A stretch of DNA of 64,000 bases from Citrobacter rodentium NBRC 105723 = DSM 16636. GTDB lineage: Bacteria > Pseudomonadota > Gammaproteobacteria > Enterobacterales > Enterobacteriaceae. The DNA lies in assembly GCF_021278985.1 (NCBI RefSeq), contig NZ_CP082833.1, positions 434,001-498,000 of the forward strand, in the 5' to 3' direction. The notes under the pieces were generated by a model. That model was not told where the DNA came from and did not search any database. It saw nothing but the letters and a program-made list of their open reading frames with translations. Positions 18,321 to 25,783 of this stretch are shown here, piece after piece. Position 1 is the first letter of the stretch; the number at the start of each line of letters is the position of its first letter. A program made the position numbers and the translations under genes.

Positions 18321-19171
18321 AGTACCGCTTTATCAATGAGCACCGCACTGTATGGGGTGTGATGACGATGTGTCGGGTACTGAATGTCGCCCGGGCCGGG
18401 TTCTATGCGTGGCTGCATAACCCTGTCTCGGCGCGTGATAAAGATAACCAGCGCCTGCTGATACTTATCCGCGACTCATATTCCCTGAGCGGAGGCGTAT
18501 ACGGTTACCGGCGGGTTCATGGCGATCTGAACGAAATCGGGGAAACCTGCGGTAAAAACCGGGTGGGTCGGATCATGCAACTGAACCGGATTAAAGCCGT
18601 GCGCGGCTATAAAGCGCCACGTCGTATCGCTGGCAGGCCTTCAATCGTTGCTCCTAATCGCGTGCAGCGGCAGTTCACCGTTGTCCGGGCCAACCAGGTC
18701 TGGGTCACCGATATTACTTATATCCGCACCTGGCAGGGCTGGCTGTATCTGGCGGTGGTTATCGATCTCTTTGCCCGTAATGTGGTCGGCTGGTCGATGA
18801 AACCCACTCTCTCGCGCGAACTGGCGCTCGACGCGCTGATGATGGCGGTCTGGCGCCGAAAACCGGACGGCGAGGTCATCGTACATAGCGATCAAGGTAG
18901 TCAGTACGGCAGTGACGACTGGCAGCGCTTCTGCCGGGCCAATCACCTGGCACCGAGCATGAGCCGGCGTGGCAACTGCTGGGATAATGCGGTGGCCGAA
19001 TCGTTCTTCAGTTCACTGAAAAAAGAACGCATCAGGAAGAGAATATACAAAACCCGGGCTCTGGCCCGGGCGGATATCTTCGATTACATTGAAGTGTTCT
19101 ACAACCGGGCCCGGCGCCACAGCCACCTCGGCGGCGTCAGTCCGGAGGCCTTTGAACAGGCCTCGTCGTGA
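18317..19171 (+). CDS. IS3-family transposase OrfB (second IS)
   Basis: This is an intact DDE transposase, open from LKYRFINEHRTVWGVMTMCR. A conventional start could be the GTG at 18359 or the ATG at 18362, but in IS3 elements it is mostly made as a fusion with OrfA. The DDE residues lie in VWVTDITYIRTW, VIVHSDQGSQYGS and NAVAESFFSSLKKE, and the C-terminal YNRARRHSHLGGVSPEAFE is complete. With both ends present this IS may still transpose. Confidence 0.9.
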   Translation: MKYRFINEHRTVWGVMTMCRVLNVARAGFYAWLHNPVSARDKDNQRLLILIRDSYSLSGGVYGYRRVHGDLNEIGETCGKNRVGRIMQLNRIKAVRGYKAPRRIAGRPSIVAPNRVQRQFTVVRANQVWVTDITYIRTWQGWLYLAVVIDLFARNVVGWSMKPTLSRELALDALMMAVWRRKPDGEVIVHSDQGSQYGSDDWQRFCRANHLAPSMSRRGNCWDNAVAESFFSSLKKERIRKRIYKTRALARADIFDYIEVFYNRARRHSHLGGVSPEAFEQASS

Positions 19172-19206
19172 GGACAGAATTTGTCTACAGGCGTGGGGTC
19201 AGTCCA

Positions 19207-19400
19207 TCTTTTAATCCAGTAGCTGGGTAAGTTCCGATATCAAGGCGCTCGCCTTTCCCTGCCTATTGATAACGATATTGAAACACTACGCGACCTTTCG
19301 GTGAAACTCTGACGGACGGAACATCACGATCAGATTTAACCAAAACCTTATCGCGTTCTTTTCCAATGACTGAACGCAACCACGCATCAAACTGCGCCAT
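19207..19400 (-). pseudogene. 5' fragment of the element's tyrosine integrase
   Basis: On the minus strand from the ATG at 19400 the product reads MAQFDAWLRSVIGKERDK, then VSPKGRVVFQYRYQ, an in-frame TAG, and GKGERLDIGTYPATGLK before the IS right end cuts it at 19206. This is the N-terminal arm-binding (DUF4102-like) domain of a P4/lambdoid tyrosine integrase. The gene starts about 230 bp from the attachment core and faces away from it, as in intact elements. The nonsense codon and the IS truncation make it inactive. Confidence 0.8.
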
Positions 19401-19408
19401 TACTCACC

Positions 19409-19467
19409 TTGTACAAATCGCAAAACATCTCTGCTGCTTTGTACATTACGTACAAGAATACGTACAG
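19409..19467. promoter_or_regulatory. Cluster of TTGTACA/CGTACAA motifs (right arm-type sites?)
   Basis: TTGTACAA at 19409-19416, TTGTACA at 19439-19445, CGTACAA at 19449-19455 and CGTACAG at 19461-19467 lie between the integrase start and the right attachment core. They mirror the cluster near the left core and look like integrase or excisionase binding sites, which would also overlap the integrase promoter. Confidence 0.5.
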
Positions 19468-19620
19468 ATTTTTGAGGAAAGCAACCTGATCGATTTAAAG
19501 TTAAATGAAAGAACTTTCAATGTAAGCCACCACATAACACCATGTATTTAAATGAGCTCTGTGGCTTTCACTCAATTAACTGAAAGGACTTTTAAAGAGT
19601 AAAAGAGCTTGGATTTGGGC

Positions 19621-19695
19621 TTAATTATTGAGGTGAGAAATAATGGCAAAAGTGCGGCGCTTGGCCACCTCCTGCAAATAAGGAGACAACGTCAT
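19621..19695 (-). pseudogene. Displaced original 5' end of prfC
   Basis: The minus strand reads MTLSPYLQEVAKRRTFAIIS, then HLNN and a stop. The first 21 residues are the native enterobacterial RF3 N-terminus up to the attachment core, after which element sequence begins. It keeps the position prfC would have next to yjjG and shows exactly where integration occurred. It could be translated as a 24-residue peptide, without likely function. Confidence 0.93.
19632..19650. other. Attachment site (right copy of 19-bp core repeat)
   Basis: An exact copy of the 19-bp sequence at 6868-6886, here followed by the original prfC start region. It marks the right end of the integrated element. Confidence 0.9.
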
Positions 19696-19786
19696 AATTC
19701 ATTCTTCTTGGTAAACGCGGCGTCGCGCCGCGCATGTTGAATACGAAAAATTGCGGCTATTTTACCCATCAGCGGGGGGGAGGCAA

Positions 19787-20464
19787 TCAGTGTTTACACA
19801 GCAGCTGCTCCAGTTCATGTAATGATGTGACCGTCCAGGTCGGCGCAATGCCTTCCGGTAGCGCCTGCTGATGCGCATTCAGCCAGCAGGTTGCCAGCCC
19901 GGCATTGATACCGCCGAGAATATCGGAGGCGGCGGTATCGCCCACCATCAGCACCCGGGAACGGTCGGGATTGCCCGCCTGCGCGAGCGCATAATCAAAA
20001 ATCTTCCGGTCCGGTTTCGCCACGCCGACCTCTTCGGAGATCACCAGCAGATCAAAGTAGTCACGAAGCCCGGTACGCTCTAAGCGGATCTGTTGCAGAG
20101 CGGTAAACCCGTTGGTAATAATGCCGATTTTCGCTTTGCCGCGAATCGAATCCAGCAGCGAAACGGCGCCGGGCAACGGCGCGCAAATTTCCGCCATCGC
20201 GTTGATAAAGGCGTCGTTCAGCAGGCCCGGCGCCACGTTAAGCCGCTCCGCCCAGCTCCGGAAGCGGGCATGCTGAAGCTGCAACGAGGTGATCGCGCCA
20301 TTCTGATAATCCACCCACAGCGGTTTATTCACGGCCTGGTAGTCCTGGAAATCTTCAGCGGTAAAGGTAATGCTGTAGTCGAGAAACATCCGCTGCAAGC
20401 CGGTGAACGAGTCAAACGTGAACAGCGTTTCGTCGGCATCAAAGAAAATCCAGTCCCACTTCAT
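19787..20464 (-). CDS. yjjG: YjjG, pyrimidine nucleotidase (dUMP/house-cleaning phosphatase)
   Basis: This 225-residue HAD-superfamily phosphatase has FFDADETLF (nucleophile DxD), IGIITNG (motif II), and KPDRKIF with MVGDTAASDILGG (motifs III and IV). In E. coli it dephosphorylates dUMP, UMP, dTMP and non-canonical pyrimidine nucleotides, protecting against mutagenic analogues. In K-12 prfC follows directly; here the element starts 90 bp downstream of the stop. Preceded on the same strand by rimI (14-bp gap), with which it is probably co-transcribed. Confidence 0.95.
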   Translation of the reverse strand: MKWDWIFFDADETLFTFDSFTGLQRMFLDYSITFTAEDFQDYQAVNKPLWVDYQNGAITSLQLQHARFRSWAERLNVAPGLLNDAFINAMAEICAPLPGAVSLLDSIRGKAKIGIITNGFTALQQIRLERTGLRDYFDLLVISEEVGVAKPDRKIFDYALAQAGNPDRSRVLMVGDTAASDILGGINAGLATCWLNAHQQALPEGIAPTWTVTSLHELEQLLCKH

Positions 20465-20478
20465 TGTTACACCTTCTG

Positions 20479-20925
20479 TTACATACTGATTGGCAGTGCC
20501 ATTATAATGGCGTCCTCGCGACCGTCGGCGGTCGGGTAGTAATTGCGGCGAATCGTTGCCTCGTTGAAGCCTAAGCTTTCATACAGTGCGATGGCGGCAA
20601 CGTTGGAGGCGCGAACCTCCAGCCACAGCGTCAGGACGCCGCGTTTTTCCAGCTCGTCAATGAGATGTTCTAACAGCGCTTTTCCTAATCCCCGGCGCTG
20701 AAAATCGGGATCGACGGCAATGTTGAATAGCGTAGCTTCATCCAGCACTACCTGCGTAATCGCGAAGGCGGCCATCAGTCCCTCAACCGTCAACTGATAG
20801 TTGAGGTAGCGCTCTCCCTGATTACTGGTAAAGGTCTGTTCACTCCAGGGAAACGCGTGGGCGCGCTTTTCAATCTGAAACGCCGCGGGTAAGTCACTCT
20901 CGCGAAGGGAAGAAATCGTGTTCAT
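20479..20925 (-). CDS. rimI: RimI, ribosomal protein S18 alanine N-acetyltransferase
   Basis: This 148-residue GNAT enzyme acetylates the N-terminal alanine of ribosomal protein S18. The acetyl-CoA loop is FNIAVDPDFQRRGLGKALLE (Q/RxxGxG/A), and ALYESLGF is the typical closing motif. The start was set at MNTISS by homology; the gene overlaps the 3' end of holD by 32 nt, an arrangement conserved in E. coli. Confidence 0.95.
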   Translation of the reverse strand: MNTISSLRESDLPAAFQIEKRAHAFPWSEQTFTSNQGERYLNYQLTVEGLMAAFAITQVVLDEATLFNIAVDPDFQRRGLGKALLEHLIDELEKRGVLTLWLEVRASNVAAIALYESLGFNEATIRRNYYPTADGREDAIIMALPISM

Positions 20926-21307
20926 GTGTGCAGATTTGTTGCCATAACGCGGCGCGGGCCGCTGGGTTTGCCCGTAGCTCATCCAGTCCGGGCGTGGTCA
21001 CCTGCGCGCCTTCCAGCAGCAGCGGCTCCTCCGTTCCCAGACGCCAGCTGTTGCAGCGACTGCCCTGCGGCAGCATGGCGACACGTTCCGGCGTCACCTG
21101 CAACACCTGGTCGGGAGTGAGGGTTAACGCCCGCAGAATATCGCTTACCAGCGGTTCAGTCAGCGCCGGCGGCTCTTCAGCGACCATCACCAGACGGATA
21201 TGCGCAGGAATGGAAATGGCGATCTCTCCCTGCAACGCGCCGGGGCGACGCAGCGACCACTGGGTAATGCCCAGCTGTTGTAACTGCCAGTCTCGTCGGG
21301 TTGTCAT
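20894..21307 (-). CDS. holD: HolD, DNA polymerase III psi subunit
   Basis: This 137-residue psi subunit links the chi subunit (and through it SSB) to the clamp loader. The N-terminal TRRDWQLQQLGITQWSLRRP contains the segment that contacts the clamp-loader collar. The length and sequence agree closely with E. coli HolD. It is the first gene of the holD-rimI-yjjG transcription unit, read away from the divergent rsmC. Confidence 0.95.
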   Translation of the reverse strand: MTTRRDWQLQQLGITQWSLRRPGALQGEIAISIPAHIRLVMVAEEPPALTEPLVSDILRALTLTPDQVLQVTPERVAMLPQGSRCNSWRLGTEEPLLLEGAQVTTPGLDELRANPAARAALWQQICTHEHDFFPSRE

Positions 21308-21520
21308 AGCGAATCGCTCCTGTCATCAGGGGCGCAAATATAGCAAATAAGTCGAATCTGTACCATCAAACAACGGACACTTCGTCCTCTGTAACTGACT
21401 CCGCGTGAGCTGCGCTCTTTCCTCCTGTCACAGCGTTATCTGTTACCCGCCTGCCGCCTTGATTCAGCTTGCATGATTTTGCGTATATAATCCCCGGCTG
21501 GATAACTTAAGGAGCGTTTC

Positions 21521-22549
21521 ATGTCTGCTTTTACCCCGGCAAGTGAAGTCTTGCTGCGCCACAGTGATGATTTCGAACAAAGCCGTATTCTGTTTGCCGG
21601 AGATTTGCAGGATGATCTGCCCGCGCGTTTTACAAGCGCCGCCAGCCGCGCGCATACGCAGCAGTTCCACCACTGGCAGGCGCTCAGCCGTCAGATGGGC
21701 GATAACGCCCGTTTCAGCCTTGTCGCCCAGGCGCAGGACGTGGCTGACAGCGACACGCTGATCTACTACTGGCCGAAGAACAAGCCGGAAGCCCAGTTCC
21801 AGTTGATGAATCTTTTATCTTTGCTGCCGGTGGACTGCGATATTTTCGTGGTCGGCGAAAACCGCAGCGGCGTGCGCAGCGCCGAACAGATGCTGGCGGA
21901 ATATGCGCCGCTGAACAAAGTCGACAGCGCCCGCCGTTGCGGCCTGTACCACGGTCGTCTGGAAAAACAGCCCGCCTTTGACGCAGAAAAATACTGGGGC
22001 GAGTACCAGATTGACGGCCTGACGATCAAAACCCTGCCGGGCGTATTCAGCCGCGACGGGCTGGACGTCGGCAGCCAGCTGCTGCTCTCCACCCTGACGC
22101 CGCATACGAAAGGCAAGGTGCTGGACGTCGGCTGCGGCGCTGGCGTGCTTTCCGTCGCCCTTGCCAGCCACTCGCCGAAGGTGCGCTTAACCCTGTGCGA
22201 CGTTAGCGCGCCGGCGGTAGAGGCCAGCCGCGCGACCCTTGCCGCCAACGGTATTGAAGGCGACGTGTTCGCCAGCAACGTCTTTTCTGAAGTAACGGGC
22301 CGCTTCGACATGATCATCTCGAATCCGCCGTTCCACGATGGCCTCCAGACCAGCTTCGACGCGGCGCAGACCCTGATTCGCGGCGCAGTGCGTCATCTGA
22401 ACAGCGGCGGCGAACTGCGTATTGTCGCTAACGCCTTTCTGCCCTGGCCGCAGGTACTGGACGACACCTTTGGCTTCCATGAGGTTATCGCCCAGACCGG
22501 ACGCTTTAAGGTTTACCGCACGGTGATGACCCGCCAGGCGAAAAAATAG
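21521..22549 (+). CDS. rsmC: RsmC, 16S rRNA (guanine-1207-N2) methyltransferase
   Basis: This 342-residue enzyme methylates G1207 of 16S rRNA in the 30S subunit. It has two tandem Rossmann domains. The C-terminal one holds the SAM loop VLDVGCGAGVLSVALA and the catalytic NPPFHDG motif, while the N-terminal domain is a degenerate copy that helps binding. A good ribosome-binding site (AAGGAG) precedes the ATG. Confidence 0.95.
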   Translation: MSAFTPASEVLLRHSDDFEQSRILFAGDLQDDLPARFTSAASRAHTQQFHHWQALSRQMGDNARFSLVAQAQDVADSDTLIYYWPKNKPEAQFQLMNLLSLLPVDCDIFVVGENRSGVRSAEQMLAEYAPLNKVDSARRCGLYHGRLEKQPAFDAEKYWGEYQIDGLTIKTLPGVFSRDGLDVGSQLLLSTLTPHTKGKVLDVGCGAGVLSVALASHSPKVRLTLCDVSAPAVEASRATLAANGIEGDVFASNVFSEVTGRFDMIISNPPFHDGLQTSFDAAQTLIRGAVRHLNSGGELRIVANAFLPWPQVLDDTFGFHEVIAQTGRFKVYRTVMTRQAKK

Positions 22550-22562
22550 TCTGTTCAACTCA

Positions 22563-22637
22563 GGCCGGATAAGGTGTCTGCCCCTTTCCGGCATGGTTTG
22601 CGGATTGCCGGATGACGCTTCGCTTATCCGGCCTGCG
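22563..22637. repeat. REP/BIME element
   Basis: Two REP-type units (GCCGGATAAGG... and GCCGGATGACGCTTCGCTTA...TCCGGCCTGC) lie downstream of rsmC. This is a typical paired BIME. Confidence 0.8.
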
Positions 22638-22755
22638 TTCAGAGCCGATTTTTCCATCAATTAAGCGCGTCCGGCGCAATTAACTATTGACGAAAAGCTG
22701 AAAACCACTAGAATGCGCCTCCGTGGTAGCGATTCTTTTTCAGAATCGATGGTAT

Positions 22756-22842
22756 GCGAAGGTGGCGGAATTGGTAGACGCGCTAGCTTCAGGTGTTAGT
22801 GTCCTTACGGACGTGGGGGTTCAAGTCCCCCCCCTCGCACCA
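22756..22842 (+). tRNA. leuV: tRNA-Leu (CAG)
   Basis: An 87-nt class II tRNA with encoded CCA. The anticodon loop CTTCAGGT gives CAG, and the T loop is GTTCAAGTC. A long variable arm (TGTCCTTACGGACGT) is typical of leucine tRNAs. It is the first of three tandem copies and corresponds to the K-12 leuQPV cluster; the gene letter is by position only. Confidence 0.97.
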
Positions 22843-22870
22843 TAATCCACGTTGATATTGCTCTCACCGG

Positions 22871-22957
22871 GCGAAGGTGGCGGAATTGGTAGACGCGCTA
22901 GCTTCAGGTGTTAGTGTTCTTACGGACGTGGGGGTTCAAGTCCCCCCCCTCGCACCA
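22871..22957 (+). tRNA. leuP: tRNA-Leu (CAG)
   Basis: The second tandem copy, 28 bp after the first. It differs at one base in the variable arm (GTTCTTACGGAC instead of GTCCTTACGGAC), which turns a G-C into a G-U pair. Confidence 0.97.
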
Positions 22958-22989
22958 ACGAGGCGATATCAAAAAAGTAAGATGACTGT

Positions 22990-23076
22990 GCGAAGGTGGC
23001 GGAATTGGTAGACGCGCTAGCTTCAGGTGTTAGTGTCCTTACGGACGTGGGGGTTCAAGTCCCCCCCCTCGCACCA
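22990..23076 (+). tRNA. leuQ: tRNA-Leu (CAG)
   Basis: The third tandem copy, identical to the first over its 87 nt. The short spacers between the copies indicate a single tri-cistronic precursor. Confidence 0.97.
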
Positions 23077-23115
23077 ATTATCTTGCTGCCTTCCTGCAAT
23101 ACTTCCCCTGTTTAG

Positions 23116-23352
23116 TTACCCCTGATTCCAGTTCAGTATTATCACTATCATTCCGCCGATCAGCGCAACACACGATGGCAACAAAACAAAATGGCGTAGC
23201 TGTTTGTGGTAAAGCATTCCCGGAGTCAGTAGTAACCCTGATACAATAATGGCCTTCCAGACCGCCAGTGAGAGATCGGCAAACGCCAGTCCGGCGATCA
23301 CGATCCCCGGTAGCAGGACGCCCCAGCCACTGCCCAGCGCGCGTTGCAACAT
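23116..23352 (-). CDS. yjjZ: YjjZ, DUF1435 inner-membrane protein, iron-regulated
   Basis: This 78-residue protein has about three hydrophobic segments (VLLPGIVIAGLAF, AIIVSGLLLTPGML, CVALIGGMIVIILN) and is similar to E. coli YjjZ. The start was set at MLQRALGSGWG; the frame is open 66 nt upstream through a Fur-box sequence, which rules out that extension. A near-consensus Fur box lies 19 bp upstream, so repression by Fur-Fe is expected. Function is not known. Confidence 0.88.
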   Translation of the reverse strand: MLQRALGSGWGVLLPGIVIAGLAFADLSLAVWKAIIVSGLLLTPGMLYHKQLRHFVLLPSCVALIGGMIVIILNWNQG

Positions 23353-23370
23353 GCTTTCACCTCTGACATT

Positions 23371-23389
23371 GATAATGATAACCAATATC
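23371..23389 (-). promoter_or_regulatory. Fur box upstream of yjjZ
   Basis: GATAATGATAACCAATATC matches 17 of 19 positions of the Fur consensus, immediately before the yjjZ start. Confidence 0.85.
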
Positions 23390-23601
23390 ATATGATAAAT
23401 TTTCTCATTTGTCAGCACTCCGCCGTCGCTGCTGACATTAGCTTTACTTACGTACTGATGACATGAATTCTTTAAGGTGATAGATTGCGCAGCGCTAAAC
23501 CCGCAAACACGTTAATCTACTTTTTTACGCGAGCAACTTCTCGCCCGGTATTCTTTGCCTCCTGAACAGTGTAATTATTAGAAAATCACGATACTTAAAA
23601 T

Positions 23602-24666
23602 ATGACCGCACAATCCTGGCAATCTTTACGCAAGAAAAAAATTCAACTCTCGCTGCAGCTCTATTTGTTTCTCAATGCCGTTTCTGCGCTGTTTGCCGTT
23701 ATCTGGCCCATCTATCAGATAAATTCGCTCTCCGTACCCGGTATCATCATTTTGCTGCTGAGCGCCGTGCTGCTGGCGTGGCACGGAAAATATGCCGATA
23801 AGAAAGTGAATTTACCGGCGATCTCGCTACTGTTCGGCGGGCTGTGGGCGGTGCACGTCACGTTGAAATATTATGCGCTCTCACTGCCGGACGGCTCTTT
23901 TCTGCTGATCGCCCTGCTGTCGATCTTATTTATCAGCTCGATATCTTTTGCCAATAATATTGTCGCCTTTACCCTGCATTCGCTGCCGTCGGTACTGGCC
24001 TGTTTATGGCTCAACGGTAGCCAGCACGCTTTGCAAATCCTCTTTTTTACCGCGCTTCCGATGGCGGGCATCGCCATTCAACATGTAATCCAGAAGCGCT
24101 ACGATAATTTTGCCCAGCAGCTGATGTTCAGGCTGCTCGCCGAAAAAGAGACGCTCAACGACCTCAGTATGCTCGACCCTTTAACCGGCTTATACAACCG
24201 TCGGGGGTTGCAGCACCGGCTGGAAACGTTGCTGGAGATAGACAGCCACGAGCGTTACGTTTTACTGATCGATATCGATCATTTCAAAGCCTACAACGAT
24301 CACTACGGCCATATGATGGGCGATCAGGCGCTGATCCGCGTCTCCGCCGCCATCCGCGACGCCGTACGCTCGCGTGACGTGGTGGCGCGTTTTGGCGGAG
24401 AAGAGTTTATGGTACTGCTGACCGCCAGCGACCCGCAGCAGGCGCGCGCCGCCGCGGAGCGTATCCGGCAAAGCGTCTACGATCTCAGCATCCCGCATAT
24501 GTTTAATGAAAGCGTCGCCACTAACGTCACGATCAGTATTGGCATCGCGCCGCTGATGGAGCGCGATGTCGAAGAGGCCATTGGCCGCGCCGATAAAGCG
24601 CTCTATCAGGCCAAGCATCTGGGACGTAACCATATTTTAGTCAGCGGCGAACCCGGCATCGCCTGA
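23602..24666 (+). CDS. Membrane diguanylate cyclase (Salmonella STM4551-like)
   Basis: This is a 354-residue protein. About six membrane segments occupy residues 15-165, followed by a GGDEF domain. The active site is RFGGEEFMVLL, and RSRD exactly five residues before it forms the c-di-GMP inhibitory I-site, so product inhibition is expected. LDPLTGLYNRRG opens the domain. It makes c-di-GMP from two GTP. K-12 has no gene here, but Salmonella has a similar one in this neighbourhood. A proper ribosome-binding site is not obvious before the ATG. Confidence 0.88.
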   Translation: MTAQSWQSLRKKKIQLSLQLYLFLNAVSALFAVIWPIYQINSLSVPGIIILLLSAVLLAWHGKYADKKVNLPAISLLFGGLWAVHVTLKYYALSLPDGSFLLIALLSILFISSISFANNIVAFTLHSLPSVLACLWLNGSQHALQILFFTALPMAGIAIQHVIQKRYDNFAQQLMFRLLAEKETLNDLSMLDPLTGLYNRRGLQHRLETLLEIDSHERYVLLIDIDHFKAYNDHYGHMMGDQALIRVSAAIRDAVRSRDVVARFGGEEFMVLLTASDPQQARAAAERIRQSVYDLSIPHMFNESVATNVTISIGIAPLMERDVEEAIGRADKALYQAKHLGRNHILVSGEPGIA

Positions 24667-24738
24667 GGTTTCTGGCGTCATCGCGCGGCGCAGAATGCAG
24701 GACTGATAAAGATCTTGCTATCGGTTACGCCTATAGCT

Positions 24739-24757
24739 AGGATTAGCAATCATTATC
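24739..24757 (+). promoter_or_regulatory. Fur box upstream of fhuF
   Basis: The half AATCATTATCATT is a strong Fur half-site; overall 12 of 19 consensus positions match, about 20 bp before the fhuF ATG. E. coli fhuF is Fur-repressed. Confidence 0.65.
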
Positions 24758-24778
24758 ATTTAGATTACTATCCACGCT

Positions 24779-25567
24779 ATGGCCTATCGTTCCGCACCCG
24801 TCATTGATAATGTTATCTGGCGAACGCCTCTCCAGCCGCAGATTCCCTCGCTGGCCGAAGCCGTACGTGCGACCATAGCCCGGACGCGCGAGCACCTGCT
24901 GGATTTTATTCGTCTGGATGAGCCTGCGCCGCAGAGCGCTATGACGCTGGAACAGTGGCGTCGCCCCGACGAACTGCAGTCCCTGCTGAGCCTCTATTCC
25001 GACCATATATATCGCAACCAGCCTGCGCTGACGCGCGAAAATAAGCCGCTTATCTCGTTATGGGCGCAATGGTATATCGGCCTGATGGTGCCGCCGCTGA
25101 TGCTCGCGCTGTTGACCCAGCAAACGGCAATTGATGTCTCGCCCGACCATCTCCACGTAGAGTTTCATGAAACAGGACGCGCCGCGTGCTTCTGGATTGA
25201 CGTCCACGAAGACCCGCAGGCGAGCGCCTGTTCGCCACAGCTACGCATGGAAAAACTGATCAAACAGGCGCTCACCCCGGTCGTGCAAGCGCTTGAAGCG
25301 ACGGACGAGATCAACAGTAAGCTTATCTGGAGCAACACCGGCTATCTGATCCACTGGTATCTCAACGAAATGAAACCGCTGCTTGGTGAGGCATTGCTCA
25401 ATACGCTTCGCCAGACCTGCTTCTTTGACAAACAGCTTTCCTGTGGCGCAGATAACCCGCTCTGGCGCACCGTGGTGCCACGCGAGGGGGTGCTGACGCG
25501 CAGAACCTGCTGCCAGCGCTACCGCCTGCCCGACGTACAGCAGTGCGGCGACTGCACGCTGAAATAA
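24779..25567 (+). CDS. fhuF: FhuF, ferric siderophore reductase
   Basis: This 262-residue cytoplasmic 2Fe-2S protein reduces ferric hydroxamate siderophores to release iron. The C-terminal cysteines in RRTCCQRYRLPDVQQCGDC give the unusual CC-x10-C-x2-C cluster motif of FhuF. The Fur box upstream agrees with iron regulation. Confidence 0.93.
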   Translation: MAYRSAPVIDNVIWRTPLQPQIPSLAEAVRATIARTREHLLDFIRLDEPAPQSAMTLEQWRRPDELQSLLSLYSDHIYRNQPALTRENKPLISLWAQWYIGLMVPPLMLALLTQQTAIDVSPDHLHVEFHETGRAACFWIDVHEDPQASACSPQLRMEKLIKQALTPVVQALEATDEINSKLIWSNTGYLIHWYLNEMKPLLGEALLNTLRQTCFFDKQLSCGADNPLWRTVVPREGVLTRRTCCQRYRLPDVQQCGDCTLK

Positions 25568-25783
25568 AGTAAAAAACCTTTCGGACTGGAAACGCCGCTG
25601 CCCGCTGATTGTGATGTTTCTCTGCAGACCTGTGCCAAAACGCTTTCCGCCGCAGGCGTATTGATAGCGCCATTCGCATCTCGCCAGAACGTATGGCTGA
25701 ACTGACTTCAGCTATCTGGGTTGACGTCAGCCAGTAAATGCCGGTCGCGGCAACCTGGACAGAGGAAGACGTCGGCTGTGGAG
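25568..25783. other. Gap between fhuF and bglJ
   Basis: There is no intact gene here. Short frames such as ADCDVSLQTCAKTLSAAGVLIAP look like leftover coding sequence, but I cannot assign them. The two flanking genes are convergent. Confidence 0.4.

Larger units (their letters stand above)
17977..19206 (+). mobile_element. Complete IS3-family element (1230 bp)
   Basis: The terminal inverted repeats TGGACTGACCCCGCCCCGGT (left) and, read on the minus strand from 19206, TGGACTGACCCCACGCCTGT (right) begin with the TG...CA typical of IS3. Both orfA and orfB are intact. The three bases flanking the two ends (ACA and TCT) are not a target duplication. The flanks belong to different sequences (the first IS and the integrase), so a deletion followed or accompanied insertion. 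Confidence 0.85.
6868..19650. mobile_element. Degenerate prophage-like effector island integrated in prfC
   Basis: This 12.8-kb AT-rich block is bounded by 19-bp direct repeats. It separates prfC from yjjG, which are adjacent in K-12. It contains four intact type III effector genes (espJ, nleG, nleH, nleF), a truncated prophage NanS-type esterase, an AlpA-like regulator, IS remnants and an integrase broken by insertions. No phage structural, replication or lysis gene can be recognised. The cargo matches that of lambdoid prophages of A/E pathogens, so it is best read as a prophage remnant at the prfC attachment site. Without an intact integrase it is probably immobile by itself. Confidence 0.88.

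Noticed and set aside
19366..19551. Possible 61-residue gene near the right end of the island
   Set aside because: It overlaps the integrase start and the TTGTACA cluster on the opposite strand and has no recognisable sequence.
6868..19650. SXT/R391-type ICE at prfC
   Set aside because: There are no conjugation, relaxase or ICE-maintenance genes, and the integrase pieces resemble lambdoid/P4-type integrases, with prophage cargo.
22756..23076. Three regularly spaced long repeats, CRISPR-like at first sight
   Set aside because: The repeats are complete tRNA-Leu genes with CCA ends; the spacers are short tRNA operon spacers.
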